Source of the DNA: Sphingobacterium sp. UGAL515B_05
GTDB taxonomy: Bacteria; Bacteroidota; Bacteroidia; Sphingobacteriales; Sphingobacteriaceae
Assembly: GCF_033097525.1 (NCBI RefSeq)
Contig: NZ_CP109907.1
Location: 2,728,001 to 2,792,000 of the forward strand
Length of the DNA: 64,000 nucleotides
Direction of reading: 5' to 3'
Below, piece after piece: positions 18,096 to 26,404 of this stretch. Both the position numbers and the translations under genes were made by a program. The first letter of the stretch is position 1; every line of letters begins with the position of its first letter. A model generated the notes under the pieces. The model did no database searches, was not told the origin of the DNA, and was given only the letters and a program-made list of their open reading frames with translations.

Positions 18096-19109
18096 CTAAT
18101 AGTTGGAGATCATATTTTTAGATTCAAAAGTCGAAGAAATTCCAAAAATATGATCTACCCAATGATTAAGGGAATATTTTTGATATAAGCTTGTCGGAAT
18201 TCTCTGATATGACAAAGTGAAAAATTGATTACTAATATTGGAAAGATCGTCATTAACAATCAAAAAGTTTTCTGGTTTATAAAAATCATAGGTCTGAATA
18301 GATTGATTATCAGTTATAATCTTTTTTCCGAGAGCCATCGCTTCAAAAACCCGAAAACTTAATCCAGCCTGTCCTTCGCGCATTAAATCGATGATAACTT
18401 TGGATTTTTTATACTCTTCTAGTATTGTTTCATTATTTATTGGCTTTTTCCGGAATTCTATGAGCGTTGAACCAACCGGTCTTAATATAAAGTTACGTAG
18501 TTTCTCTTTCCATACTTGTTTTCCAACTACAATAATCTTACTCCGTACTTCCAATGCAGATAGACGAACCGTGAGTTTGCGAAGGAGCTTAATACGTCGT
18601 TTATCATAGGAAGTAATGTAGAATAAGTCATTTTCGATTTCTTCGGCCTGAATAGGTTGTTCTGCAAGATAGTTGTAGTTTGTTATCTTTTCAAAGCCAT
18701 ATTTTTTTACATCTTTGTCCTCAAATGAGTAGATCTTATCAAATAACTTAAGACGGTCCTCTACAGGAAAACGCTCCAGGTTGTCATAGAGATAAGAAAT
18801 TAAGTAAGGTGTATATGATTTGATCTCTTTGATGGTCTGATAATCTAATGTATGAGGATTTAAAACGAGTATCTGATCTTGGGGACCTAGTTTTTTCAGT
18901 GTGTTTATTACGTACTCCTGACGTTTTACATGTTTGATGTTTTTATTCAGAAAAATTTTGCTGATTGCATTAGAAGCCCGCTCACCGAAGTTTTTGTATT
19001 TATAGGCACCCATATTGATATGTGATGCATCAATACCCTTCTCTTGCAATTTCTTTACAATGTGGTGATCGTAATTCCAGTAATCAAAGCTTATAATGCA
19101 AATCTTCAT
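18096..19109 (-). CDS. CgeB-like putative glycosyltransferase (paralogue 3 of 3)
   Basis: This is a 337-residue protein with the same architecture as the two preceding genes but more diverged. It opens KICIISFDYWNYDHHIV and has ILVLNPHTLDYQTI in place of the IRPD segment, YLYDNLERFPVEDR in place of WDGIDRYP, and then GQAGLSFRVFEAMALGKKIIT and YDFYKPENFLIVNDD. The final NHWVDHIF matches DNWI in its relatives. It overlaps the upstream GT2 gene by 4 bases (19106-19109), so the two are co-translated. This suggests that the product works with that enzyme on the same glycan. The sugar is unknown. Confidence 0.65.
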   Translation of the reverse strand: MKICIISFDYWNYDHHIVKKLQEKGIDASHINMGAYKYKNFGERASNAISKIFLNKNIKHVKRQEYVINTLKKLGPQDQILVLNPHTLDYQTIKEIKSYTPYLISYLYDNLERFPVEDRLKLFDKIYSFEDKDVKKYGFEKITNYNYLAEQPIQAEEIENDLFYITSYDKRRIKLLRKLTVRLSALEVRSKIIVVGKQVWKEKLRNFILRPVGSTLIEFRKKPINNETILEEYKKSKVIIDLMREGQAGLSFRVFEAMALGKKIITDNQSIQTYDFYKPENFLIVNDDLSNISNQFFTLSYQRIPTSLYQKYSLNHWVDHIFGISSTFESKNMISNY

Positions 19110-19861
19110 TTTTTTTCTTCTCTTTTCAATGACTTAAAAGTTTCATGTACACTGAGACTCTGTAAGTAGCAAAGTTGGTATCCTCGTCGCCCATCTAATA
19201 TTCCTAGTTTCAAAAAGTATGCCTTAAAAAATTTAAAGGACACTTTCGCCAGGTGACTTAAGAGCGAGTACCGCTTATTTTTAGCGTAAAGTTCTTTCCC
19301 TTTAAGCTGACCATAATGGACCATTTTCTCTTTGTAACTCGCGTAGTCTGCAAAGGAATAATGCCATATCTTGTTTTTTAAGCTACCAATCGTGCCATTA
19401 ACCATTAATGTCTCGTGCACCTTTTTTTGGGTGTCGTATGTTGCTTTACTTTTTTTGAACAATCGGAAATTCTTATCATTTTGTGTTCCCGAAAAATTAA
19501 TCCGTTCACCGCAAAAGAAAAATAAGCGATACATGTAATAAGCGTCTTTCGCTTGAGGATCGTTTATTGTCGATACGATTTCCATCTGGCATGCTGAAGT
19601 CAAACGCTCGTCGGCATCCAAAAAAAGCACCCAATCGTTATTCGCATAGGTCAGGGCCAAATTGCGCTGCTTCGTGAAATCCTCAAATTTATGCTGATAA
19701 ATTTTTACCTTGGGGTGCAGACCGGCCAACTCAATGGTTCGATCTGTACTGAATGAATCCACAAGGATAATCTCATCTGCAAATTCCATACTCTTTAGGA
19801 CCTCTGTTATATTACCCTCTTCGTTGTATGTGATGATTAAAGCGCTTAATTTTTGACTCAA
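19106..19861 (-). CDS. GT2-family glycosyltransferase, WaaE/KdtX-like
   Basis: This is a 251-residue GT-A enzyme with LSALIITYNEEGNITEVLKS at the N-terminus, then ADEIILVDSFSTDRTIELA, then FTKQRNLALTYANNDWVLFLDADERLT. The last holds the DxD metal site (LDADE, about residues 83-87). This short form with YNEEGNI and KQRN is typical of the LPS-core glucosyltransferase group WaaE/KdtX (beta-1,4-glucosyltransferase-like). The C-terminal third contains an aromatic, Lys-rich region suited to membrane association. It is first in a leftward two-gene operon with the third CgeB-like paralogue. It supports an LPS-core role for this locus. Confidence 0.85.
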   Translation of the reverse strand: MSQKLSALIITYNEEGNITEVLKSMEFADEIILVDSFSTDRTIELAGLHPKVKIYQHKFEDFTKQRNLALTYANNDWVLFLDADERLTSACQMEIVSTINDPQAKDAYYMYRLFFFCGERINFSGTQNDKNFRLFKKSKATYDTQKKVHETLMVNGTIGSLKNKIWHYSFADYASYKEKMVHYGQLKGKELYAKNKRYSLLSHLAKVSFKFFKAYFLKLGILDGRRGYQLCYLQSLSVHETFKSLKREEKK

Positions 19862-20217
19862 AGTATACGATATAATTGAAAAATTGGACCATACGCTATT
19901 GTAACGTGAAAGCTCACTTATTCGTTACAATTTAATTGAAAAAATGACATTTAATGTTTTCACAATGTAGATCACCATGGTGGACGTTATTGCTTTGTGA
20001 CAAATATATTACATATTTTTTGTAATAAAATATAAAATAAATGAAATGTTTGTGAAGTACAAGTTTATTCTCGATTAGCAGATATTTGATCAACTAAATA
20101 GAAGAAAATACGTGTTTGTAAGGGATATATCGTTATTTTTGTATGTTTTATAGTTTTGAATCTTTTTTTACAATACTGTATAAGCTATTTATTACCGTAA
20201 TTTAATTTTTAATCCAA
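19862..20217. other. 356-base divergent AT-rich region between glycosyltransferase operons
   Basis: No gene is visible. On the plus strand a perfect TAnnTTTG element (TATTTTTG, 20134-20141) lies about 80 bases before the GT32 start. A TTTG at 20115-20118 is only 15 bases further upstream, shorter than usual. Promoters for both directions must lie here. Confidence 0.4.
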
Positions 20218-20883
20218 GTGGCGATTCCAAAAGTTATTTATCAGACTTTTAAAACCAATAAGATACCCTTGTTGACGAAGTTTTATATTTGGCGATTTCT
20301 AAAACGAAATAAGGGCTATAGCAGACGGTTTTTTGATGATGGGCAAATCGATACGCTTATCAGGGAAAATTTTGATCAACGTACTTACGAGGCCTTTGCC
20401 CGGTTGCAAATCGGTGCGGCTAAAGCGGATTTTTTTAGGTATGCGGTTTTATATATCCATGGCGGTATCTATTTGGATTTAGATAGCGATATTATTGGCA
20501 TTTTGGATGAGGTGATTAAACCCGAGGATACTGCTGTTATTACGCATGAGAAAAATAGAAGCCTTTATGCACAATGGGCATTGATCTACGATAAAGGACA
20601 CCCATTCCTGAAGAAGACGATTGAATTGATCGTACGAAATATCGAGGAAAATAAATATCCACATGATGTCCATCAGATGACAGGGCCAACGGTATATACC
20701 GAAGCCATAAATCAAGTTCTAGAAGAAGATCCTCAGGTTGCCTACCGGCGGATAACCGACGATTATCAGGGACTTTTGAAATTCAAGTATAAACTAAGTA
20801 AAATTCTGATTTACGGCGATCGCTCACTACATTGGAAAAAAATGCAACTTCGTGTACCTGTGGTCAAACCTAAGGATGATTAG
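20218..20883 (+). CDS. GT32-family (DxD sugar-binding) glycosyltransferase
   Basis: This is a 221-residue protein opening AIPKVIYQTFKTNKIP, the classic IPKxIxQ start of the GT32/Gly_transf_sug family. The catalytic core follows: AKADFFRYAVLYIHGGIYLDLDSDI at about residues 68-93, where AxxSDxxRYxxLYxxGGxYxDxD binds the metal and nucleotide sugar. The start is GTG; an in-frame TAA lies 13-15 bases upstream, so no longer form is possible. Family members include capsule and LPS mannosyl-, galactosyl- and GlcNAc-transferases. The C-terminus is Lys- and Arg-rich, suggesting membrane contact. It is followed after 30 bases by a GT90 gene on the same strand. Confidence 0.85.
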   Translation: MAIPKVIYQTFKTNKIPLLTKFYIWRFLKRNKGYSRRFFDDGQIDTLIRENFDQRTYEAFARLQIGAAKADFFRYAVLYIHGGIYLDLDSDIIGILDEVIKPEDTAVITHEKNRSLYAQWALIYDKGHPFLKKTIELIVRNIEENKYPHDVHQMTGPTVYTEAINQVLEEDPQVAYRRITDDYQGLLKFKYKLSKILIYGDRSLHWKKMQLRVPVVKPKDD

Positions 20884-20913
20884 ATAACGACAGCTCTATT
20901 TCTTATATATGCT

Positions 20914-21873
20914 ATGAAGTTGAATTTCAAGAAGATCTTTTCAAAAAATAAGAATGTTAAATTCTTTTATTATTTGAGTGTATTTGGACGACAGCTGAGA
21001 CCAAAGTTTCTGTTACGGAAAAAGGCCTCGGTGCTGCTGAACAGAAATCTGGCCCAGCAGTCTGAATGGGTCCGGTTTCGGATAAACTATTATAATAAAC
21101 TAGTTCCGCAGCAGTCTTTGTCAATCGATGCGATTCCGATCAAAGATTATAAGATGCCCGAGAAGATTCGTGTTTATTATTTTGATAGTAAACAATTTCT
21201 TGATTATTTCAATCAGCAACTGAAATTTCAGATCCTTCCAGGGGATATTACTGCTATTCCGGATAAACCTGCTTTGGTGAAAAGTAGGCCAATCGCAGGT
21301 GACAATGCGAACTCGGTATTGTTGAACCTGGATAAGAGCCGACACTTTAACTTTATTACCGACCATGTTCCTTTTCGGAAGAAGAAAAATAGACTTGTCG
21401 GAAGAAGTGAGTTTGCTCAGGCACATCGGGAACTATTTTTTCAGCAATACCATAGTCATCCCTTATGTGATTTAAAAAGAGCGTTTAGATCTTCTGACCC
21501 CGATTACCTTTCTATCACTGGACATTTAGCTTATAAATTTATTCTTGCCCTGGAAGGAAATGACGTAGCTACCAACTTAAAATGGATCATGTCGTCAAAT
21601 TCCATCGCTGTCATGCCGATGCCAACGTATGAAACCTGGTTTATGGAAGGAACCTTACTTCCGGACTATCATTTTATCTGTATTAAAAACGATTATTCGG
21701 ACCTGGAAGAAAAATTACAGTTCTATATAGATCATCCCGACGAGGCTGAAACAATTGTTAAACAGGCCAATGCCTATGTGAAATTATTTATGGATCGGGC
21801 ACAAGAAGAGTTCGTTTCTCTTCATGTATTGAAGAAGTATTTTATTTCAACGGGTCAGTCGGTCGATTTATAA
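20914..21873 (+). CDS. GT90-family (CAP10/LPS-modifying) glycosyltransferase
   Basis: This is a 319-residue protein. The middle holds KSRPIAGDNANSVLLNLDKS (about residues 130-150), the signature of the Glyco_transf_90 family, which includes fungal CAP10 and bacterial LPS-modifying LpsA-type enzymes. Further C-terminal are KFILALEGNDVATNLKWIMSSNS and TYETWFMEGTLLP, the conserved donor-binding region of this family. The final part, DEAETIVKQANAYVKLFMD, matches the usual tail. Known relatives transfer glucose, xylose or other sugars to LPS core or other glycans. Its last 6 bases overlap the end of the convergent GT4 gene, so no terminator fits between them. It supports an LPS assignment for the locus. 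Confidence 0.85.
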   Translation: MKLNFKKIFSKNKNVKFFYYLSVFGRQLRPKFLLRKKASVLLNRNLAQQSEWVRFRINYYNKLVPQQSLSIDAIPIKDYKMPEKIRVYYFDSKQFLDYFNQQLKFQILPGDITAIPDKPALVKSRPIAGDNANSVLLNLDKSRHFNFITDHVPFRKKKNRLVGRSEFAQAHRELFFQQYHSHPLCDLKRAFRSSDPDYLSITGHLAYKFILALEGNDVATNLKWIMSSNSIAVMPMPTYETWFMEGTLLPDYHFICIKNDYSDLEEKLQFYIDHPDEAETIVKQANAYVKLFMDRAQEEFVSLHVLKKYFISTGQSVDL

Positions 21874-22977
21874 GCTGGCATAAATAGAAGCCATCTGTTT
21901 GGCAACACGGTCATCATTAAACTTCTGAACAAATTCCAATCCTTTTTCGATCATTTCATCTCGCTTGGAGGGATTACTAAGTAATGATGTTATGGCATGG
22001 CGTATCTGCGAAATATCGGTAGGGTCAATATAGCAAGATGCCGGTCCCCCCGCTTCTGGGAAGACGCCCATTTTACTGGTGATCACAGGTGTACCAGAGT
22101 AGAGTGCCTCTATAATAGGAATGCCAAAGCCTTCATAAATTGAGGGATAAATGAAAATCGTTGCCGATGCATAAAGAACGGCCAATTCTTCCATTGCTAA
22201 TCCTTGGAAAAAGAATATTCTGTTTTCCATGTTGTTTTGTTGCATATAGGCCATGATCTCTTGAGAGTAACGGGTTGGTTTACCGACGATAACAAGGGGG
22301 ATATCAAGGTCTTTTATGGCCTTCACTACTGGTAAAATATTTTTACGCGGTTCAATGGTTCCAACATTTAATAAGAAATCCTGCGGTAATTTTAATTTCT
22401 CTCGAAGATTTGCTTTTTGTTCTTCTGTCTTGATAGTTTTGAATGATTCATGACATCCCTGATAAACGACATCAATTTTTTCTTCGGGTATATGAAAGAG
22501 GTCGACAATATCGTTTTTAGTACATTGACTGATGGCAACGATACGATCGGAAGTCTCACATGCATGTTTGAATTTCTTTTTATAAATCCAACGGTCAATT
22601 GGATGATAAAGTTCAGGGTGTCTCAGAAAAATTAAATCATGAATGGTAACGATAGATTTAATATGTGCCTTTGCTAAACCTAATGGAATTTCACCCGATA
22701 GTCCATGGAAAATATCAATTTTATCCTTTTTCAAATCATGAACGATACGTTGGTTGCGCCAGAGATTGGGCCAGGTGCTATTGATAAAGCCTTGTGGCAA
22801 CCGGATATTTTTTTGAGATGCTGGTTGATTGATATATTGATCACCAGTCTTGGGTGTATATTTGAGATACTCATTTTCGGGAGCATACTTTTCGAGCATA
22901 CGAATTAAGTCCCGGCTATAATTCCCAAGACCGGTCTTGTTTAAAAAATAGCGTTTTGCATCGAACCCAATCCTCAT
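21868..22977 (-). CDS. GT4-family glycosyltransferase (mannosyltransferase-like)
   Basis: This is a 369-residue GT-B enzyme. The N-terminus MRIGFDAKRYFLNKTGLGNYSR has the GIGNYxR-type loop of WbaZ/mannosyltransferase-like GT4 proteins. This is followed by IDIFHGLSGEIPLG, SIVTIHDLIFLRHPE and RIVAISQCTKNDIV. The donor domain has LLNVGTIEPRKNI (about residues 220-232), then ATIFIYPSIYEGFGIPIIEAL with the two acidic residues of the E-x7-E motif, and TPVITSKMGVFPEAGG. The sugar is probably mannose- or glucose-like, but this is not certain. It overlaps the upstream GT9 gene by 4 bases and forms a leftward operon with that gene and the DUF4254 gene. Confidence 0.88.
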   Translation of the reverse strand: MRIGFDAKRYFLNKTGLGNYSRDLIRMLEKYAPENEYLKYTPKTGDQYINQPASQKNIRLPQGFINSTWPNLWRNQRIVHDLKKDKIDIFHGLSGEIPLGLAKAHIKSIVTIHDLIFLRHPELYHPIDRWIYKKKFKHACETSDRIVAISQCTKNDIVDLFHIPEEKIDVVYQGCHESFKTIKTEEQKANLREKLKLPQDFLLNVGTIEPRKNILPVVKAIKDLDIPLVIVGKPTRYSQEIMAYMQQNNMENRIFFFQGLAMEELAVLYASATIFIYPSIYEGFGIPIIEALYSGTPVITSKMGVFPEAGGPASCYIDPTDISQIRHAITSLLSNPSKRDEMIEKGLEFVQKFNDDRVAKQMASIYASL

Positions 22978-23999
22978 CTTATTCCGTTTATTTTTTCGAT
23001 CACCATTTCCGGTGTAATTAAATCAATTGCTTCTATCCCATCACAATCACAGGGCTTGTTGCCATACACTGAACTTGGTCTATTGGGGTGCTCAACTTGA
23101 ATGCAGTCTGTTAATTGTTGTCCATATCCCGTGAATCCCGCATAGGGATGCGTTGCTCCCCACAAAGAAAGACATCTTACGCCCATTAACGATGCCATAT
23201 GAAGCCCCGAAGAGTCCATGCTGATCATTACATCCAGGTTGGAGATCAAATCCAGCTCCTCCCGCAGCGAAAACTTGCCTATCGTATTATAGGTGTTGGG
23301 AAATCGCTCTGTCCAGTTTTGGGCAACTTGGAATTCTTGTTCACCACCGCCAAATAACAAAACGTCATAGCCATTATGCGTGAGTTCGTCTATCACATTT
23401 TCCATCTTGGTTTGAGGAAAAATCTTATAACGATGTTGCGCAAATGGAGAAATGCCAATTTTCTTGCGGTCGAAATTTGCAAACATACTAAATGCAGCTT
23501 TGGGTACATCTTGCAAATTAGAAGCCAATTTGTTGCTGAGCTCAAATTTGAACCCTAAAGCGCGAAATACATCAGCATAGCGTTCTACGGTTAGTTTCAG
23601 TGGAACTTTAATCTTGTTGTTTTCCCGGGTTAAGGCTTTTTTTTCCGCCCTGCCTTTGTCAAGTTGTTTTACTTTTACGCCCGATAAGGAAAACAGTAGA
23701 TCAATTACACGCGAACGCAAATTGAAATGTAAGTCGGCTATAGCATCTGCGCCGTATTGAGCCAGTTCCTTTTTTAGCTTGACTAATCCAAAGAAACCTT
23801 TATGAATTGTTTTGGGCTCAATGGCGTGAAACCGTATATTTTTTATTCCATCAAAAAATGGGGCAAAGAATTGCCTGCTGACCATAATGATCTCCACCTC
23901 AGGATATTGAACGTAAAATTCTTTCAATACTGAGGCGACCATGGCAACATCACCCATAGCTGAAAATCGCGTTACTATGATCCGTTGCGGTAAGGACAT
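22974..23999 (-). CDS. GT9-family heptosyltransferase-like protein
   Basis: This is a 341-residue GT-B protein. It opens QRIIVTRFSAMGDVAMVA, the LxxRxxxxGDxxxxxP-like start of ADP-heptose:LPS heptosyltransferases. It continues with ADAIADLHFNLRSRVIDLL, IGISPFAQHRYKIFP (donor site), and MISMDSSGLHMASLMGVRCLSLWGATHP, where DSxxxHxAxxxG..xxLWGxTxP is the family hallmark. Known GT9 enzymes add heptose to the LPS inner core on the cytoplasmic side. In Bacteroidota the true sugar may differ, so the donor is uncertain. It lies between a DUF4254 gene (3-base gap) and a GT4 gene (4-base overlap), all leftward. This is one of the strongest signs that the locus makes LPS or LOS core. Confidence 0.86.
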   Translation of the reverse strand: MSLPQRIIVTRFSAMGDVAMVASVLKEFYVQYPEVEIIMVSRQFFAPFFDGIKNIRFHAIEPKTIHKGFFGLVKLKKELAQYGADAIADLHFNLRSRVIDLLFSLSGVKVKQLDKGRAEKKALTRENNKIKVPLKLTVERYADVFRALGFKFELSNKLASNLQDVPKAAFSMFANFDRKKIGISPFAQHRYKIFPQTKMENVIDELTHNGYDVLLFGGGEQEFQVAQNWTERFPNTYNTIGKFSLREELDLISNLDVMISMDSSGLHMASLMGVRCLSLWGATHPYAGFTGYGQQLTDCIQVEHPNRPSSVYGNKPCDCDGIEAIDLITPEMVIEKINGIR

Positions 24000-24002
24000 G
24001 TG

Positions 24003-24608
24003 TTATTTTCCTGATGAATATAAGACAGGGTTCAATGTTGGATCGTTATACATTTTCATCTGTTTGTATACTTTCATGTATTTATCGCCAGATGCAATGG
24101 CGGTCATCAACTCGTCAATACTTTGGGACAAATCTTTCCTTTGTTCCAATAAAACGTTCAGTTTTTCCTGGCAGGAAATGATATGTGCTTCGGAAGCATC
24201 TGTGCGCAATGTTTCCTGTTCCATATGGTAGATTTTTAAAGCCAGGATAGAAAGTCTATCAATAGCCCAGGCCGGACTTTCAGTATTGATCGTTGCCGTA
24301 GGGACAGCCTGTACATCCTGAAATTTTTGAAGGAAATAGCTATCAATATACTCTACGGTATCGGTACGATATTGATTTGATTCATCAATACGTCTTTTCC
24401 AATATAAGCCTTCTTTAGGGTCAATAGCCGGATTACGTACAACATCTTCCATATGCCACTGCACCGTGTCGATCCAGCATTTTAAATAGAGGAGATGTTC
24501 TATGGATTGTTTGTCATACGGATTTTGGATTGGATGATCAATCTGGTCGTATACGTGGTAATCCTGGATAGCACGCTGAAAAATTGGATTTGCTATTGCA
24601 CTAATCAT
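24003..24608 (-). CDS. DUF4254-family protein of unknown function
   Basis: This is a 201-residue, helix-rich cytoplasmic protein. It has HLLYLKCWIDTVQWHMEDVVRNP, then DPKEGLYWKRRIDESNQYRTD and TESPAWAIDRLSILALKIYHM, which fit the DUF4254 family. The protein has no signal peptide or membrane segment. In Bacteroidota this family is regularly found directly beside GT9 heptosyltransferases; here it is the first gene of that operon with only 3 bases between stop and start. A role as a helper or regulator of core-sugar transfer is inferred from this neighbourhood only. No catalytic motif is apparent. Confidence 0.8.
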   Translation of the reverse strand: MISAIANPIFQRAIQDYHVYDQIDHPIQNPYDKQSIEHLLYLKCWIDTVQWHMEDVVRNPAIDPKEGLYWKRRIDESNQYRTDTVEYIDSYFLQKFQDVQAVPTATINTESPAWAIDRLSILALKIYHMEQETLRTDASEAHIISCQEKLNVLLEQRKDLSQSIDELMTAIASGDKYMKVYKQMKMYNDPTLNPVLYSSGK

Positions 24609-24783
24609 GGTACAAATATAGTTATTTTAATGTTGAAGATTATTGGGATGTGATCTTTTAAGATTTAGTTTCAAAAGCTTTTAGTCCTATCAGGTTTGGT
24701 TAAGTTTTGATGAATTAAATGGCTTTTAATTTAATATTTATTTAACTATTTTGTTTTTTTGATTTATTTTTTTCCTTTTTTAA

Positions 24784-24813
24784 TTGTATTTGTTGTTGTT
24801 ATTTTTAATTTTG
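24784..24813 (+). promoter_or_regulatory. Bacteroidota-type promoter of the MACPF gene
   Basis: TTG (24784-24786), a 19-base spacer and a perfect TAnnTTTG element TAATTTTG (24806-24813). The predicted start of transcription, near 24820, leaves a leader of about 16 bases. The surrounding 200 bases are extremely T-rich. Confidence 0.5.
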
Positions 24814-24835
24814 TGAAATAAATTAAATTTAAGTA

Positions 24836-26248
24836 ATGAAAGGTAAGTTTTTAGTGCCATTATTGGCAAGTGCTATTGTTTTCTTTAGTTGTAGTAAGGA
24901 TAGATTAATTGAGAGTCAATCTACAGGTAGTCTTGAAAAAAAGGCTATAGCAAATTTACAAGCTGGAAAGTTTGGTAATGGTATATTTAATGATCTTGGA
25001 AGAGGCTATGATATGACTGGACAGTTTGCAAATGCTGAAGCCGTGGCAAATAGAGTTCTCAATATTGATGCATTAAATGCATCCCAGGCTGGGCGAGTAA
25101 TAGCAGATTCTATTTACTCTCAGGAATATGAAGAAAATTATGGTGAAAACGCCGAATCATATTCACAATCATTGACATCGAAATTAAATGCAGGATTTTC
25201 TTTACCGTTGTTTGGTAAAACTCTGACGAACTCATTTAATTCTTCTGATTCAAGTCAACATGCTTTTAATTCAAAATATATTTATGGAAGTTGCAATGTT
25301 GTGGTCAAGCAATTGAGACATAGAATTAATGCTCCTATTAATATCTTATTAACCAGTCTTGATGCTAACTTTCTACAAGATATTAAAACATTGTCTGCAG
25401 AATCTATTGTAAAGTCATACGGTACACATGTTTTAGTCGATATTTATGCTGGAGCAGCAATGGATGTTTTATTTCAGTCAGAAACTAAACATGAAAATAG
25501 GTTTAATGCTGCCAAATCTGGCGCATCATCAGCAATGAAGGATGTGTTTAATATCAGTATAGCGAATGGTTCAGAAACTTCCTCATCAAATGATAACTAT
25601 AATAGAACACTAAAATATAAAACAAGAGGTGGCGATCCCTCGAAGGCATTAGTGAACACAATTAATCTAGATATTTCCAAACCACAAGTAAGTTTTGCTT
25701 CATGGCAAGCGAGCTCCACAATTTCGAATTCTGTTTTAGTTGACATTGCGCCCAATGGATTAATATCTTTAGATGAGTTTATAGCAGATCCAACAAAGAA
25801 AAGTGAAGTTAAGGCTTATATTTCTAAATATCTTCTAGATAGGAAGACAAAACTTTATCATGAGCGTGTCCCTATTTACTCTTATGTCAAAAATGGCGGA
25901 GGCATTCATCTTCTGTCGCAATCTGCATATGAGGGCAGTTATTGGAAGAATGAAACAATTGGATTTTATGCTTATGCGAATCCAGTTAATAATAGTATTC
26001 CAGTGCGTTGGTATACGACTTCTCCTACAATGAGAGATAATCTTTACACGCTGAATTTTGGTGACGGTTATTGGAATGACTTTAAGGGTGTAGTTTTTTA
26101 TGCATACAGAAACCAAGAACCAGGTACGGTTCCTATTTATGAATACACCAATAAGGATGGAAAAGACCATTACTATTCTTCGAATATAGAAGGAGATCCT
26201 TACTGGAGACGCAGAGGCGTTGCATTCTATGCATATCCAAAAAAATAA
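24836..26248 (+). CDS. MACPF (perforin-fold) lipoprotein with C-terminal DUF5648-like repeats, candidate BSAP-type toxin
   Basis: This is a 470-residue predicted lipoprotein: signal peptide KFLVPLLASAIVFFSC with acylated Cys19. Residues about 60-330 form a MACPF domain. The signature is YGTHVLVDIYAGAAM at 195-209, fitting the Y-G-T-H pattern of the family, although the later Gly-Gly pair is Gly206-Ala207. Ser/Asn-rich stretches on both sides (residues about 105-145 and 225-265) could be the membrane-inserting hairpins. From about residue 340 three repeats occur (VPIYSY...IGFYAY, VRWYTT...VVFYAY, PIYEYT...VAFYAY), resembling DUF5648 repeats of possible carbohydrate-binding type. In Bacteroidales, MACPF lipoproteins (BSAPs) kill related strains by recognising LPS glycans or outer-membrane proteins. 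The gene is monocistronic and abuts the LPS-type locus. It is visibly AT-richer than its neighbours. Toxin function is inferred. Confidence 0.85.
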   Translation: MKGKFLVPLLASAIVFFSCSKDRLIESQSTGSLEKKAIANLQAGKFGNGIFNDLGRGYDMTGQFANAEAVANRVLNIDALNASQAGRVIADSIYSQEYEENYGENAESYSQSLTSKLNAGFSLPLFGKTLTNSFNSSDSSQHAFNSKYIYGSCNVVVKQLRHRINAPINILLTSLDANFLQDIKTLSAESIVKSYGTHVLVDIYAGAAMDVLFQSETKHENRFNAAKSGASSAMKDVFNISIANGSETSSSNDNYNRTLKYKTRGGDPSKALVNTINLDISKPQVSFASWQASSTISNSVLVDIAPNGLISLDEFIADPTKKSEVKAYISKYLLDRKTKLYHERVPIYSYVKNGGGIHLLSQSAYEGSYWKNETIGFYAYANPVNNSIPVRWYTTSPTMRDNLYTLNFGDGYWNDFKGVVFYAYRNQEPGTVPIYEYTNKDGKDHYYSSNIEGDPYWRRRGVAFYAYPKK

Positions 26249-26261
26249 ACTTTTGATATAA

Positions 26262-26300
26262 AAGAGACCGTCTCATAAGTAATTTTGAGGCGGTTTTTTT
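26262..26300 (+). terminator. Hairpin after the MACPF gene, terminator or insertion-sequence end
   Basis: GACCGTCTCA and TGAGGCGGTT pair with one G-U pair and one end mismatch around a short loop, followed by seven T residues. It can serve as the MACPF terminator. Such GACCGTCTCA hairpins also resemble the ends of transposase units in this phylum, and a decayed IS lies directly to the right, so its origin is ambiguous. Confidence 0.6.
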
Positions 26301-26404
26301 GTCCAGTTAATGCTATGGTATAGTTTTATCAATCGTTTGATTTCGTCATTTCTTGTGTATTAAACCTTTGGGGTTAGGAAAAGTTTAACAAGGCTCTATA
26401 CCTG

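Noticed and set aside
9299..24608. Interpretation of the glycan locus as a capsule or O-antigen repeat-unit cluster
   Set aside because: No polymerase, flippase, chain-length regulator or ABC exporter is encoded; LPS core or LOS fits better.
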